From assembly GCF_000429785.1 (NCBI RefSeq), contig NZ_KE386953.1, positions 124,001-188,000 on the forward strand: 64,000 nucleotides of DNA, read 5' to 3'. The notes beneath the pieces are model-generated. The model was not told the origin of the DNA and did not search any database. It was given only the letters and a program-made list of their open reading frames with translations. Origin of the DNA: Chitinibacter tainanensis DSM 15459. Lineage in GTDB: Bacteria; Pseudomonadota; Gammaproteobacteria; Burkholderiales; Chitinibacteraceae. The position numbers and the translations under genes were made by a program. Shown here in pieces: positions 19,792-29,129 of this stretch (within the stretch, counting starts at the first letter, position 1; every line of letters starts with the position of its first letter).

Positions 19792-20961
19792 TTAAAAAGA
19801 GACTCCAACTCTATATGTAACATATGCCAAGCTGGCGGTAACTAATATGAGTGCAGTCATCCCAATAAAGGCCTGCCTATCGAACAAAGGCGGCGGATTT
19901 TCTTTATAGTGGCTTTGAATCCTTTCCTTGACAAAACCATCGACAATATTGACAAATTGCCGCGCACCACCAAAATGATCCACACTCTCATTCATCACAA
20001 TATCGCGAGCTGCATCGCCCAAAGGCACTGCAGCATATGCATGACGAGCGCAGACAACTTTTAAAGCGTCTAAAAAAACATAATAAAGATGCTCGAGTGC
20101 TTTATCACTTACCAATTCTTCCTGATGAAAATCCATTACTTTTTTACAAAAGCCTTCAAGAGACTCAACCCAACCCAGTTCAAAGTGAGCATTAATTCTA
20201 TGAATCAAGACAATCTCATCCGGCGGCAGGTCTCTGCTACAAGCTTCAAAATAAACACCCTTCTTTAGATTTGAATCGCCATCAAAAACAAGTGAAATAT
20301 AATCATCAGCCTGAAGCAAGCGTTTTCGAGCTTTAACCCTGCTTGAAAGCTCATGAAAAAATCCAAACACTAGAAACAACAAAACCAAACAGCAAATTGC
20401 TACAGCCGAGACATCAATTGGTCTAAAAAAGGCAGAATACCCCACACGTTCGCCACCATCTCGGTAATCCACCGATGCCACATCACTTATTCGCCCTAGA
20501 ACTTTTGGATTAGCCATTTCTCCATCTAAGACAACAGTAAAATCAACTTTATCGCCAGGATTTAACAAACCATGATTAACAGATACATCACCTGCCCCAG
20601 CAACAACATCTGCTATTAAGTTCTCAGGGGCTTTAGCATCAACCTGAGCATCAATAACTTTTGCACCTTTAAATACAACCGTAACCGGCTTTTCAATATC
20701 ACTTTTTTGAACAGGAATTTGGCCAGTATTTTGCAGGGACAAGTTAATCACCCAAGGGTTATTAACTTGCACCCCATCAAACAACACCTTAAGATCACCT
20801 TCTCGTTTTACAGCACCAGAAAACAACCTTTGCTTCGACTGCTCAACAATAGCCAGCGATTTTTCTTTTGCCTACCAAAAACTAATATAAGAGGGAACGA
20901 GAATAGAACAAACACCAATCAATATTGTAGCTATATTAAATATGGTTTTATTTTCCACCAC
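19792..20961 (-). pseudogene. Membrane protein gene interrupted by an in-frame amber codon
   Basis: The main open part reads as 344 aa from a TTG at 20826. It has a periplasmic-like N-terminal half with immunoglobulin-like strand patterns (SLQNTGQIPVQKSD), a membrane helix (VSAVAICCLVLLFLVFGFF), a cytoplasmic helical part and a C-terminal helix. Reading upstream in the same frame gives AKEKSLAIVEQSKQR, then a TAG at 20874-20872. Beyond it is a clean transmembrane segment (IFNIATILIGVCSILVPSYI) that begins at GTG 20958 or 20961 behind an AAAGGCGGG ribosome-binding site. The natural protein therefore seems to start at about 20961 with an N-terminal helix and to be cut by one stop codon. Alternatives are a sequencing error or a shortened product from TTG. 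The function is not recognised. Confidence 0.6.
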
Positions 20962-21263
20962 GCCCGCCTTTGTTAAAAATAAACAACAGCAAAAATCAAT
21001 AAAAAAACAACCTCAATTCTTCTTGAGCAGCAAACGACACATAATCCCGCATTCACTCTATTTAAAAATCAACAATCTATACAAGGCAACGACAATCACA
21101 ACCAATTTGGTTCGACAGATTAACTTGCACAATTCCAGAAGAACGACACATATGCTTACATTTCAGATTTTGGTCGGTACGAGCAGTAGCGCTCATTACT
21201 CGCAGTCACTGCGCTGAAGATCCGTGTAGAATCTAATGGATACAGATTAGTCGCCTCTGCCTA
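20962..21263. other. AT-rich stretch without a recognisable gene
   Basis: No open frame here has a ribosome-binding site or a protein-like composition. The sequence is A-rich on the plus strand and may hold the promoter of the leftward interrupted gene. No clear repeat or hairpin was seen. Confidence 0.5.
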
Positions 21264-21395
21264 TCATTCTCCATTTCGCCAAAACTCCCACTGATGCGTA
21301 ATAAGCGCGAAATCCAATAAATCGCGATTCGATGGCGAAATACCTAGAATACCAAAACTACTATCCGACATATCATCGTGAGCTAGAGCGCTCAT
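21264..21395 (-). CDS. Possible small protein (43 aa), low confidence
   Basis: An ATG-started frame of 43 codons (MSALAHDDMSDSSFGILG then SPSNRDLLDFALITHQ) lies 30 bp downstream of the DUF5677-like gene on the same strand. The composition looks protein-like and ends WEFWRNGE. No good ribosome-binding site is seen, and it may be a remnant of a longer gene. Confidence 0.25.
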   Translation of the reverse strand: MSALAHDDMSDSSFGILGISPSNRDLLDFALITHQWEFWRNGE

Positions 21396-21425
21396 GTTAA
21401 AGCTAGAATACGTAGAGGAAACGAG

Positions 21426-22667
21426 TCACGTGGTACGAATTTTCTTAAGTGCTTTCTCTTCTTTTAGAAGCGCATTAGCCGATCTGTGCAATGCAGCTTC
21501 CGCAGCATCCCGTAAACGAACAACGGATTCTAAGACAGCAATTTGATCTAAATTAGTTGAGCTCCCAGCATATAGGCTAGTAATGAGTGTAAGTGATTGC
21601 GCAGTGCGTCCACCTGGATCTTCTAATCCGGCATTACTTCTACCTGTAAGCAAAAGTTCTCGATCTCCAGCGGTGCTTAAATTAAAAAACAAACTACGTG
21701 CGCTGGCATGGACTCCAAATGAAGCCAGTTTATAGTAACTGTTCATTCCTGCATGCTCTGCTCTGGTTTGAAGATCTTTGAAAGTAGGTTTTTTTAGATT
21801 CAAATGATTCGCAGCCCATCCATATGGGTGAGCAAATGTAGAGCCAAATCTATCTAAAACAGCTTGGTATTCCTGATCAATTACCTTTCGTGCTCGTTTA
21901 CCAATCGGAGTTGCTCCAAGAATTACTTGAGTCATCTCGTACTCATCGGCTTGACGTTTCACCTCTACAGCATCATGAAGAATATAGCGTTCGGCTAAAT
22001 CTTCATCACCATTCGCGATTATTGTCGCAACTACAGATAGTTCATGAATGGTTCTCCAGCGAGCCATAGCGCCATCGGCAAAGCCATTTTCCATGAGGCA
22101 AATAATTTCGTCTGCTACTTGGCAAGCGCGCGCATGTAATCGAACAAGTACCCAGCGACGCATCGCATGTCGTTTTGATTTTGACTTGTTATGACGCTTA
22201 AGAGTCTGACTACCTACTTCACGACAACAAGTTAGTAGCATACGAAGATAATTGAGTCCGTTACCCCAACGCTCTTCTAAGTCCTCTTTAAATACTTGCA
22301 ATTCATATTGCTGGGCTAGCTGCTCACCACCCCATTTTCTTTTAATATTATTGAATAAGATATCACTTGTTTTATCAAGTGCAATACGAACTGCTTTTGG
22401 GATCGCCTCTAAGGCCTTATTGATTGCATCCTCAATCTCAAGTTTATCTTCCTCCGTAAATGTCAATGTAAAACCATGAATGGAATCATCTAAACCATCA
22501 TCCCATATAAAGTTATCACTTTTACCAGCCAAGAGATGATCAGCAAATGCATCTAATGCATCTGAGGGGAGATCAATTTTGTGCTCTTCAAGTTTACGAA
22601 TCAAAAGCTTACGAAATATAATTTTAGGCAAAGAATCAATCGCACTTTGCAAAGTCTTTTCAATCAA
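21426..22667 (-). CDS. DUF5677-like protein
   Basis: A soluble 413-aa helical protein. The central part has the pattern of DUF5677: RLHARACQVADEIICLMENG, then GAMARWRTIHELSVVATII, followed by LAERYILHDAVEVKRQADEY and a later stretch where conserved Tyr, His and Arg residues cluster (NSYYKLASFGVHASARSL). DUF5677 proteins are of unknown biochemical role and are frequent in accessory regions. The N-terminal 100 residues are variable and charged. It lies among AT-rich genes left of the Wadjet operon. Its link to defence is only positional. Confidence 0.65.
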   Translation of the reverse strand: MIEKTLQSAIDSLPKIIFRKLLIRKLEEHKIDLPSDALDAFADHLLAGKSDNFIWDDGLDDSIHGFTLTFTEEDKLEIEDAINKALEAIPKAVRIALDKTSDILFNNIKRKWGGEQLAQQYELQVFKEDLEERWGNGLNYLRMLLTCCREVGSQTLKRHNKSKSKRHAMRRWVLVRLHARACQVADEIICLMENGFADGAMARWRTIHELSVVATIIANGDEDLAERYILHDAVEVKRQADEYEMTQVILGATPIGKRARKVIDQEYQAVLDRFGSTFAHPYGWAANHLNLKKPTFKDLQTRAEHAGMNSYYKLASFGVHASARSLFFNLSTAGDRELLLTGRSNAGLEDPGGRTAQSLTLITSLYAGSSTNLDQIAVLESVVRLRDAAEAALHRSANALLKEEKALKKIRTT

Positions 22668-22945
22668 CTGTTAACCACCACTCTTTGTATTAACACCATC
22701 AACATAGCACAATTAATTACAGGCAACGTCTCGGCCAATAATTACTTTTCACAAAAAATCAACCCGCAGGATTAACTAATTCAAGAACCAACAATTTAAC
22801 CACTCAACCAAGAAGAGGCTCATTAAGGATGCAAACCATCATTTACACTTATGCAGAACCTAAATTCAAAAAAAAGAACAATATCAACCTAAAATTGCGC
22901 AAACAAGCCCAAAAGCTCTAATCTCTTTAAAAAAACATAACCAAC

Positions 22946-23695
22946 CTACTTCCTTTTACGGTTCCTTTCCTTCCTTAGCATAGACTTCTCCTTTCTAACT
23001 TGCTCATTCCAAATATGAGCCCCTACTACCATGTCTTTATATAACCCTGGGCTCTGGGGTAAGCTTTGAAAAATAGAAAGGAGAGCAGGAGAAACTTCCA
23101 TTCTTTGCTCGGTCAAAATATAAGTAATTTGCTTGGCCCCGAAAAAAAATGCGATAGCAGCAAACAATATTGACAATTGAACCCAGAGAGACTGCAATCC
23201 ACTTATCTGTCCTGCCAAGATATACGACAAAAGCCAAGCAGAGAACCCATATATAAAAAGTTGGATACTTGCATAACCCAGCGCTATATATTTTGGAAGC
23301 CTTCTATTTGCTATTTTTATTCCTGCACTTTGTTTGGTCTCCAATAAGGCTGTAGCGAGAAAAGGAAGTCCTGAACTAGCAATGTCGATATTAGATAAAC
23401 TATATGAGGCCGGTGAATTCATAAACAGAACCAGCAACGTAACCCCAACAATAACATTAACAATCAATTCATTTTTGATTTTTTCGTGAAACCTGATCAT
23501 ATATTTTGAGTTATTCCCCATCATACTCATAAAAAAATCATAGAGGAATAATATGGCCACCAACCAAAAAATAGACATATACGTGGTAACAATAAACGAG
23601 GAAAATGGCCCTCCATTATTATTGGCAATTAACTCAAAAACAAAAATCGAACCAACCAATGCATATATAATGTATTTAACCACAGCACTCACCAA
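22946..23695 (-). CDS. Uncharacterised polytopic membrane protein
   Basis: A 249-aa protein with about six hydrophobic helices: YIIYALVGSIFVFELIA at the start, FIVTTYMSIFWLVAILFLY, VNVIVGVTLLVLFM, ALGYASIQLFIYGFSAWLL and WVQLSILFAAIAFFFGA. A strongly basic C-terminal tail (KSMLRKERNRKRK) probably lies in the cytoplasm. No family is recognised. The base composition matches the accessory neighbours, and a 278-bp AT-rich gap separates it from the DUF5677-like gene. Confidence 0.6.
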   Translation of the reverse strand: MVSAVVKYIIYALVGSIFVFELIANNNGGPFSSFIVTTYMSIFWLVAILFLYDFFMSMMGNNSKYMIRFHEKIKNELIVNVIVGVTLLVLFMNSPASYSLSNIDIASSGLPFLATALLETKQSAGIKIANRRLPKYIALGYASIQLFIYGFSAWLLSYILAGQISGLQSLWVQLSILFAAIAFFFGAKQITYILTEQRMEVSPALLSIFQSLPQSPGLYKDMVVGAHIWNEQVRKEKSMLRKERNRKRK

Positions 23696-23817
23696 TCGTT
23701 ATTTTCAATTAGAGCCGACATTCCACATCTACAGTAACGCAAAATTTAAATAACCATATATCACCGAACTTTAAAAAACTTTCACAAAAATTTACTTTTA
23801 TGCATTGACATAGCACT

Positions 23818-23849
23818 AGGAGCAAATCTTGACATCAAGATTTGCTCCT
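23818..23849 (-). terminator. Hairpin at the end of the WYL regulator gene
   Basis: AGGAGCAAATCTTG (23818-23831) is perfectly complementary to CAAGATTTGCTCCT (23836-23849) around an ACAT loop. It overlaps the stop codon of the regulator gene. The T tail is weak, so it is probably a terminator or RNA-stabilising hairpin. Confidence 0.55.
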
Positions 23850-24660
23850 AACTCAAAGTAGCCACAATTAGCTGCTGTGCCGCTGGATTGCCCTCATAAT
23901 CCCGCACGAACTTGGAATTCAAGTAAAACAACATGGATTTTCTAATTTTCAGGGTTAACTTCAGCGTGTCATGTGGGATTTGATATTCTGTTGCAATGGC
24001 CTTACGTTGCTCCAACGCAAGACTTGGATTTGGCATAACCACTACATATACCTGAGTATGCCAATCAAGGTCATCTTCTTGATGCACCTCAGAGCCCTTG
24101 CTAGATCCAGTTTCAAGAACACGTCCAAGCACAAAATCTCTAAATTCATTGTGCGTATGACAGAAGGCTCGCACATGCCAGCGCTCACCATCTGAAGCAA
24201 ATGCATGGGGAGAAAGCCAACGCCACGCAGGTTGCTTACCACTCATGGACTGATATCTAACTTCAATCATCCGCCTCTCCCTGACTGCAGAAACCATTAC
24301 CTGCAATACCGATGGTGCAGCTTTACGAATAGGTAGCGGCCAGGTATCAATGGGTACCGATATAGAGGGCAGTCCCATAAATTCGTCCAGTGTGGCAGGG
24401 AAAATCACTTGTGGTTTGAAACCGGGCATCGGGACATATCGGCGGATAGAACTCTTGTACTCCATAGAATTCGGAAATTGCTCCATATAAGCTCGGAAAT
24501 CTTTTGCTGCCTGGATTGGATTTATTCCAAATTCATCGATCAAATCTGCGCGCTTTAACTCACCACGCCAAAATAAACAGCGCTCGATATGCTGCATGCG
24601 TTTAAGTACTGTCGGTGACCACTCTTTTACTGTTTGTAGGTTTGTATTTTCATTCGTCAT
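23848..24660 (-). CDS. WYL-domain transcriptional regulator, BrxR/CapW-like
   Basis: A 270-aa protein with an N-terminal winged helix (LFWRGELKRADLIDEFGINP, residues about 30-55), a central WYL domain (about 120-190, with VRYQSMSGKQPAWRWLSPHA and WHVRAFCHTHNEFRDF) and a C-terminal WCX-like domain (KLTLKIRKSMLFYLN). This layout and size fit the BrxR/CapW repressors that control phage-defence operons and may sense nucleotides through the WYL pocket. It is divergent from the Wadjet-like operon, so it most likely represses that operon and itself. An upstream TTG at 24669 is possible, but ATG 24660 is preferred. Confidence 0.82.
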   Translation of the reverse strand: MTNENTNLQTVKEWSPTVLKRMQHIERCLFWRGELKRADLIDEFGINPIQAAKDFRAYMEQFPNSMEYKSSIRRYVPMPGFKPQVIFPATLDEFMGLPSISVPIDTWPLPIRKAAPSVLQVMVSAVRERRMIEVRYQSMSGKQPAWRWLSPHAFASDGERWHVRAFCHTHNEFRDFVLGRVLETGSSKGSEVHQEDDLDWHTQVYVVVMPNPSLALEQRKAIATEYQIPHDTLKLTLKIRKSMLFYLNSKFVRDYEGNPAAQQLIVATLS

Positions 24661-24718
24661 TTTTGGCAACCCTTTACTTCCTGCGACTAATATCCCGCGG
24701 CACTGACTTGATCGCTAG

Positions 24719-24747
24719 TTGACAAACGTCGACCCAACCATTACCTT
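24719..24747 (+). promoter_or_regulatory. Candidate promoter of the Wadjet-like operon
   Basis: A perfect -35 TTGACA (24719-24724) is followed after 17 bp by TACCTT (24742-24747), a moderate -10. It lies in the 162-bp region between the divergent regulator and the operon. A short inverted pair CTAGTTG (24715-24721) and CAACTAG (24806-24812) overlaps the -35 and lies just before the first gene, and could be operator halves. Confidence 0.5.
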
Positions 24748-24822
24748 TAACTACGGGTAGCATATTACTACATATAGCCAAAATCAACACTAATTGATTA
24801 CCAAGCAACTAGGGGCACAGGA

Positions 24823-27800
24823 ATGGATAACAAAGTAGCCGACCATGACGATGACGTGATTCCACGCTATGCGCTACTTAGGGTCATTCTCATTGACTCT
24901 TATACAGAGGGACGAATCACTGAATTGCCCATTGAGGGTGGAACAGCATTGGTTAGCGGCAACGGACGTGGAAAAACCTCACTACTGCAGTTGATACCAG
25001 CATTCTTTGGTGAGCGTCCCGACCGTATTGTCAAGCCTGTAAGCAACCAGGGTAATTTTGCGCATTACTATCTACCCCGCTCGACTTCCTTCATTGTATT
25101 TGAATACCGACGTGATGCAGCCCTGTGCTGTTCTTTGCTGAGTTCAGATCCGACCGGAGATGCGGTTGAATATAGGTTTGTGCGCTCTGGCTACCAGCGT
25201 GACTGGTTTGTAGACGAAGATAGCAGCATGTTGGTGACTAGCGGCAATTTGCCGGAACGACTGAAGCTGCTAGGGGCAGATTTTTCACGCAAGATGCCTC
25301 TAGATCAATACCGAGCCATCATCCAGGGCAAGAGAGCCCACGGTTCTGATCTGAAGCAGCATCGCCGTGACCTTAACGATTATGCCTTTTGCCCTAGCTC
25401 ACGCTCTCTACCTCACATCGAGCGGATTGTATTTGGCATGTTTGCGCGCAAATCCAACTTCAACGACCTTCAGCGAATGATTGTATCGACAGTCACCGAT
25501 GCCAATACAAAACTTTCACTCGGTGCAGAGCGCAAGAAGATTGAAGTTTGGCCGGATGCCTTTGATAGCTATCTGTCCGTCATGCAAGAAGCATCGCGTC
25601 TAGATGATATCCAACGTTCCTATGACGACGTACTAGGGGCAGAGCAAGAGCTTCGCAATATCCACGGGCGATTTGTTGCACTCGATCAAGAGCTAAAAAT
25701 CCGAAAAGAAGAAAAGACCACTGAGCTGCAGCGGGCCAAGATAAAACTTGAGGAGTCAGAGACTACTTTCAAAGATACCCAATCTCACCTTGCCGCCCAG
25801 ATCGGAGAGTTGGATCGTGAAATTACGGCTTGCCAATTCAAACTTACTGGGCTGAACGATAAGCAGCGCTTCTACCAAGAAAAAAATATTGAATCTCTGA
25901 CAGAGTTGTTGGAGCAGGAACAAGTAATTAAGCGGGAACTAACTCAGCTCACAGAGCGAAGAGTCACCTTACTGGATCAGCAATCAAACATCGAAGCGAA
26001 GTACCAGGAAATTCTCAACAAGTTGAAGCTGACCCATCAAACGATGCTGACCACGTTCGAACGGGAACGCACTGCGGCACAGGGGGACTTTCAGGAAAAA
26101 ATCAATACGCTCCATGCAGAGAGCCGGGCAGAGGAAGATGCTGTAAGGCAAATCTCCCTCGACGATGAGAAAATATTGCAGCTAACGATTGAAACGGCAA
26201 ACGAGGCTGTAGGAGCCACCCGGGAGAAGATGAACAATCCACAACCGGATCCTGTTTTGGTCTCCAATGCAGAGGCGCAGGAAGAAAATGTCAGCAAATT
26301 CCGTGATGCTCAAGAAGAAGCAAGTAAGCAGGAGTCCGAGGCACTAGAAGCCTATAGCTTTGCCAAAGAGAAATATGAGTCCGCGGAGTTAGCACTGAAA
26401 GTCCTACATGGCCAGATTACCTCTGAGAATGATCGTCTCGAAGCGTTACTTAAGAAGGCTGAACCAGATGAGAACAGCTTGCTCCACTACCTCCGTCTAA
26501 ATCGATCAGACTGGACACTCGATATTGCCAAAGTACTGCGGGAAGACTTGCTCTCTCGAACCGATCTTGCACCGACCTTGGTTGCCATACACGACAGCGT
26601 GTATGGCCTACAAATTGATCTTGATTATTTGAGTACTCCGCTTGCCGCTGACGAAACTGCACTCCAGGCAGAAATTGAGCAGATACGAACCGCTATCAAA
26701 AGCCTCTATGTCCAACAGGTTAGTCTTGAGGTCGGATTGACCGAACTCAGCCAAATCCGGAGTACTTCAAACAGTAAGCTATCTGAGATGTCGGCTAAAA
26801 CATCGCTTGCCAATAAAGCTCTTGAATCCGAACAGATTGCGCTCAAGGCAGCCCGGCTTGCTGTACAGCGCAGCCGTGAGTCTGCAGGAGAACAGGCCAA
26901 GCAACAATACGATCATGCAGTCAAAATCGCTCAAGAGGCTAAGCAGGCTTTGCATGACCATCGCGAACAGCTGAAAAAGGATATCCTGGGGATTCAGCTT
27001 CGTCAGGAAAATCAGCAGGAAGAGTATCTGGTGGCCTTGAATGCAACTCTGGCTCGCATTCATCAGGCAGAAACCGATGCAGAGAAAAAGCATAAAGCCC
27101 AAAGTCAGCAAATCGAGATGGAACGTCTTGCCAAACTCAAAGACAACGGTGTCGATACCATGGTTCTGCGGGAGCTTGAACTGCAAATCGGCGAGGGATC
27201 GGAAAAACTGACCTTAATCGATTCGTCTCGTAACCTAGTTGCCGAATGGCGCCTGTGGCGAGAATCGGAGTGGTCAATGAAGGCGACTATAGAGCGATCA
27301 ATAAATATAGCGAGCCAGCATAAAGCAAGAATCTCCTCCGAGAAGAATGAATTGAGTAAGGGCTGGTTTAAAGATCAAAACCAACGTAAGCAGTCAATAC
27401 AAACACTGACCAATGCCATCGACATTATTGAGAAAGAGTTGAGTCATATCGCTCTCCAGAGGCAAGTCCTTGCTGACTTCCCTCCCAACCTTGTTGCGTA
27501 TCCTGAACACATAGCTCACCTCACGCTCCAAGTTTTAGTTGAGCAGGTCAACAATCAACGGAAAAATCTGGATAAGCATGAGGAAATATTAAAACGGGAA
27601 ATAACAGCTCTCAAACGGGTGTTCAGCAATACTCGTAACTCTCCAGCTGATCAGTATTATGAGTCAAGGCGCAAGGAGATCGGCCCGGATCGAGCTGAGC
27701 ACCCCAGAGAATGGGTACCAATCTTTAGGGATTGGTATCAGACCATTCACAAAGAATGCCACCGCTTGCTCCATATCGACGCGAGGACGATCGCGGACTT

Positions 27801-28509
27801 AGTCGGCGATTTCCGAGACAAGATGACTATGTTTCATAGCAAGGTACAGCAGTTTAACCGTGAGCTGCAAGACAATATCAATGCAAACCAAGGATTCAAG
27901 AGCATTGGCGGCCTGACGGTTGAGATAGTTTCCTCAATACGAGAGCTGGAATATTGGACCACCGTAGACAAGCTTGCAGATTCCCGCTTGGAATGGCTGG
28001 CAGGTAATCAAACTAACTTACCCCCGCCGGAGTTCGCATTGGCGTTACGCGAACTATTGGATCACTGGCAACTAAAGGAGGGCATCCAGGCCGAACTAAC
28101 GCACCTGGTTCGTATCCAGGGGGAGGTTATTGAGAATGGCAAACGGCGCCCATTTAAGAAAGCCGAGGACTTGGAGCACATTTCATCCAATGGACTTTCC
28201 TATATCGTGATGGTGCTGCTATTCATGGCTTTTATCAATAGAGTCAGGGGAAATAGTGCGATTAATATCGTTTGGGCGCTCGATGAGATCGGGTCACTCG
28301 ACACAGGTAATACGGTCACACTGGTTAATATTCTGAAAAAAAACAACATTACGCTGGTTACGGCCTGCCCAGATCCGAAACCAGACGTATTGGCTACGTT
28401 CAGAAATAGGCGTGCGATCAGCAGTGACAGACGAATTTACGAGCCAACTCCATCAAACATCTCGCCAAAGCACATATCCAGTGCAACAAAGGAAAACAGT
28501 TATGTTTGA
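24823..28509 (+). CDS. Wadjet JetC-like SMC/MukB-type ATPase
   Basis: A 1228-aa SMC-like protein. The N-terminal head has Walker A GNGRGKTS (residues 46-53). About 700 residues of alternating Glu/Lys/Gln coiled coil follow, interrupted by a hinge-like globular part. The C-terminal head has a signature-like SSNGLSYIVM segment and Walker B INIVWALDEIGSLD with the catalytic glutamate. This architecture belongs to the MukB/MksB/JetC group, which extrudes DNA loops; in Wadjet it senses small circular plasmids and presents them for cleavage. It is the first gene of a four-gene overlapping set. Its last 8 bp overlap the next gene. In most described Wadjet loci this gene is third, not first. Confidence 0.85.
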   Translation: MDNKVADHDDDVIPRYALLRVILIDSYTEGRITELPIEGGTALVSGNGRGKTSLLQLIPAFFGERPDRIVKPVSNQGNFAHYYLPRSTSFIVFEYRRDAALCCSLLSSDPTGDAVEYRFVRSGYQRDWFVDEDSSMLVTSGNLPERLKLLGADFSRKMPLDQYRAIIQGKRAHGSDLKQHRRDLNDYAFCPSSRSLPHIERIVFGMFARKSNFNDLQRMIVSTVTDANTKLSLGAERKKIEVWPDAFDSYLSVMQEASRLDDIQRSYDDVLGAEQELRNIHGRFVALDQELKIRKEEKTTELQRAKIKLEESETTFKDTQSHLAAQIGELDREITACQFKLTGLNDKQRFYQEKNIESLTELLEQEQVIKRELTQLTERRVTLLDQQSNIEAKYQEILNKLKLTHQTMLTTFERERTAAQGDFQEKINTLHAESRAEEDAVRQISLDDEKILQLTIETANEAVGATREKMNNPQPDPVLVSNAEAQEENVSKFRDAQEEASKQESEALEAYSFAKEKYESAELALKVLHGQITSENDRLEALLKKAEPDENSLLHYLRLNRSDWTLDIAKVLREDLLSRTDLAPTLVAIHDSVYGLQIDLDYLSTPLAADETALQAEIEQIRTAIKSLYVQQVSLEVGLTELSQIRSTSNSKLSEMSAKTSLANKALESEQIALKAARLAVQRSRESAGEQAKQQYDHAVKIAQEAKQALHDHREQLKKDILGIQLRQENQQEEYLVALNATLARIHQAETDAEKKHKAQSQQIEMERLAKLKDNGVDTMVLRELELQIGEGSEKLTLIDSSRNLVAEWRLWRESEWSMKATIERSINIASQHKARISSEKNELSKGWFKDQNQRKQSIQTLTNAIDIIEKELSHIALQRQVLADFPPNLVAYPEHIAHLTLQVLVEQVNNQRKNLDKHEEILKREITALKRVFSNTRNSPADQYYESRRKEIGPDRAEHPREWVPIFRDWYQTIHKECHRLLHIDARTIADLVGDFRDKMTMFHSKVQQFNRELQDNINANQGFKSIGGLTVEIVSSIRELEYWTTVDKLADSRLEWLAGNQTNLPPPEFALALRELLDHWQLKEGIQAELTHLVRIQGEVIENGKRRPFKKAEDLEHISSNGLSYIVMVLLFMAFINRVRGNSAINIVWALDEIGSLDTGNTVTLVNILKKNNITLVTACPDPKPDVLATFRNRRAISSDRRIYEPTPSNISPKHISSATKENSYV

Positions 28510-29125
28510 ACAATCAATGTCGTTGTTATTGTCAGGTGAGTTTATTTGCGAGGTGCGTTACCCCGATGCCTTTCGATACTTGGCAAGCGATGCCAACCAG
28601 AAGGATGCTAATGCCTACTTGACCCGTATTGGACGTACGCTTGCATCTACTGAATTGGGTGGAGCATGGTTTGCATCATATGCATACATGGGCGATGAAG
28701 AAAGAAAAGTCATCAAGTCTGAATTTACAAAACTCTGGCAACGTACCCGTTTTTTAGTGGATTTCTTTGGCAAGGCAATGCGAGCCTCCAATAAAGAGGA
28801 TTATTACTCACGTGGCGACAAAATCGAATTTCATGCACTGATGGCCGCAGTGGATGGAAATCCTGGCTTAAGAGCGGAATTTCAGGCACTCGGCAGATTG
28901 ACTGGGGGGAGTTCCAGTGACGGAAAACTTCGCTCTTTATTAGCTAACTTTTTCAAAGAGCTAGTCAGTGATGGTTATCTGATTGTGGCTAATTCAGAGC
29001 GGGAGATTTACCAAGTGACCGGAAAGATAGAATACTTAATTGAAGTGGTGCAATTCCTGATGACCACACACAACATTTCTGATGACACTGTGGAAGAGCA
29101 GGAAAGCGCTGCTTCGCTGTTCTAA
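28502..29125 (+). CDS. Wadjet JetB-like (MukE/MksE-type) subunit
   Basis: A 207-aa winged-helix-rich protein. The start at 28502 overlaps the end of the SMC gene by 8 bp and has AAGGAAAAC upstream; the open frame extends further upstream but inside the SMC gene. The size, acidic C-terminus and position between the SMC and kleisin genes match MukE/MksE/JetB subunits, which bind the kleisin and DNA. A wing-like segment is seen in SDGYLIVANSEREIYQVTG. Identification rests on context and general resemblance rather than on a diagnostic motif. Confidence 0.7.
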   Translation: MFEQSMSLLLSGEFICEVRYPDAFRYLASDANQKDANAYLTRIGRTLASTELGGAWFASYAYMGDEERKVIKSEFTKLWQRTRFLVDFFGKAMRASNKEDYYSRGDKIEFHALMAAVDGNPGLRAEFQALGRLTGGSSSDGKLRSLLANFFKELVSDGYLIVANSEREIYQVTGKIEYLIEVVQFLMTTHNISDDTVEEQESAASLF

Positions 29126-29129
29126 AGCC

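Noticed and set aside
22829-22921. Thirty-codon rightward frame with a purine-rich stretch upstream
   Set aside because: Very short, lysine- and asparagine-rich from AT-rich DNA, and the ribosome-binding site is badly spaced.
24823-28509. Reading the SMC-like gene as a MukB chromosome condensin or an SbcC homologue
   Set aside because: It is in an operon with a TOPRIM nuclease and a WYL regulator in accessory DNA, and it lacks the zinc-hook CxxC of SbcC.
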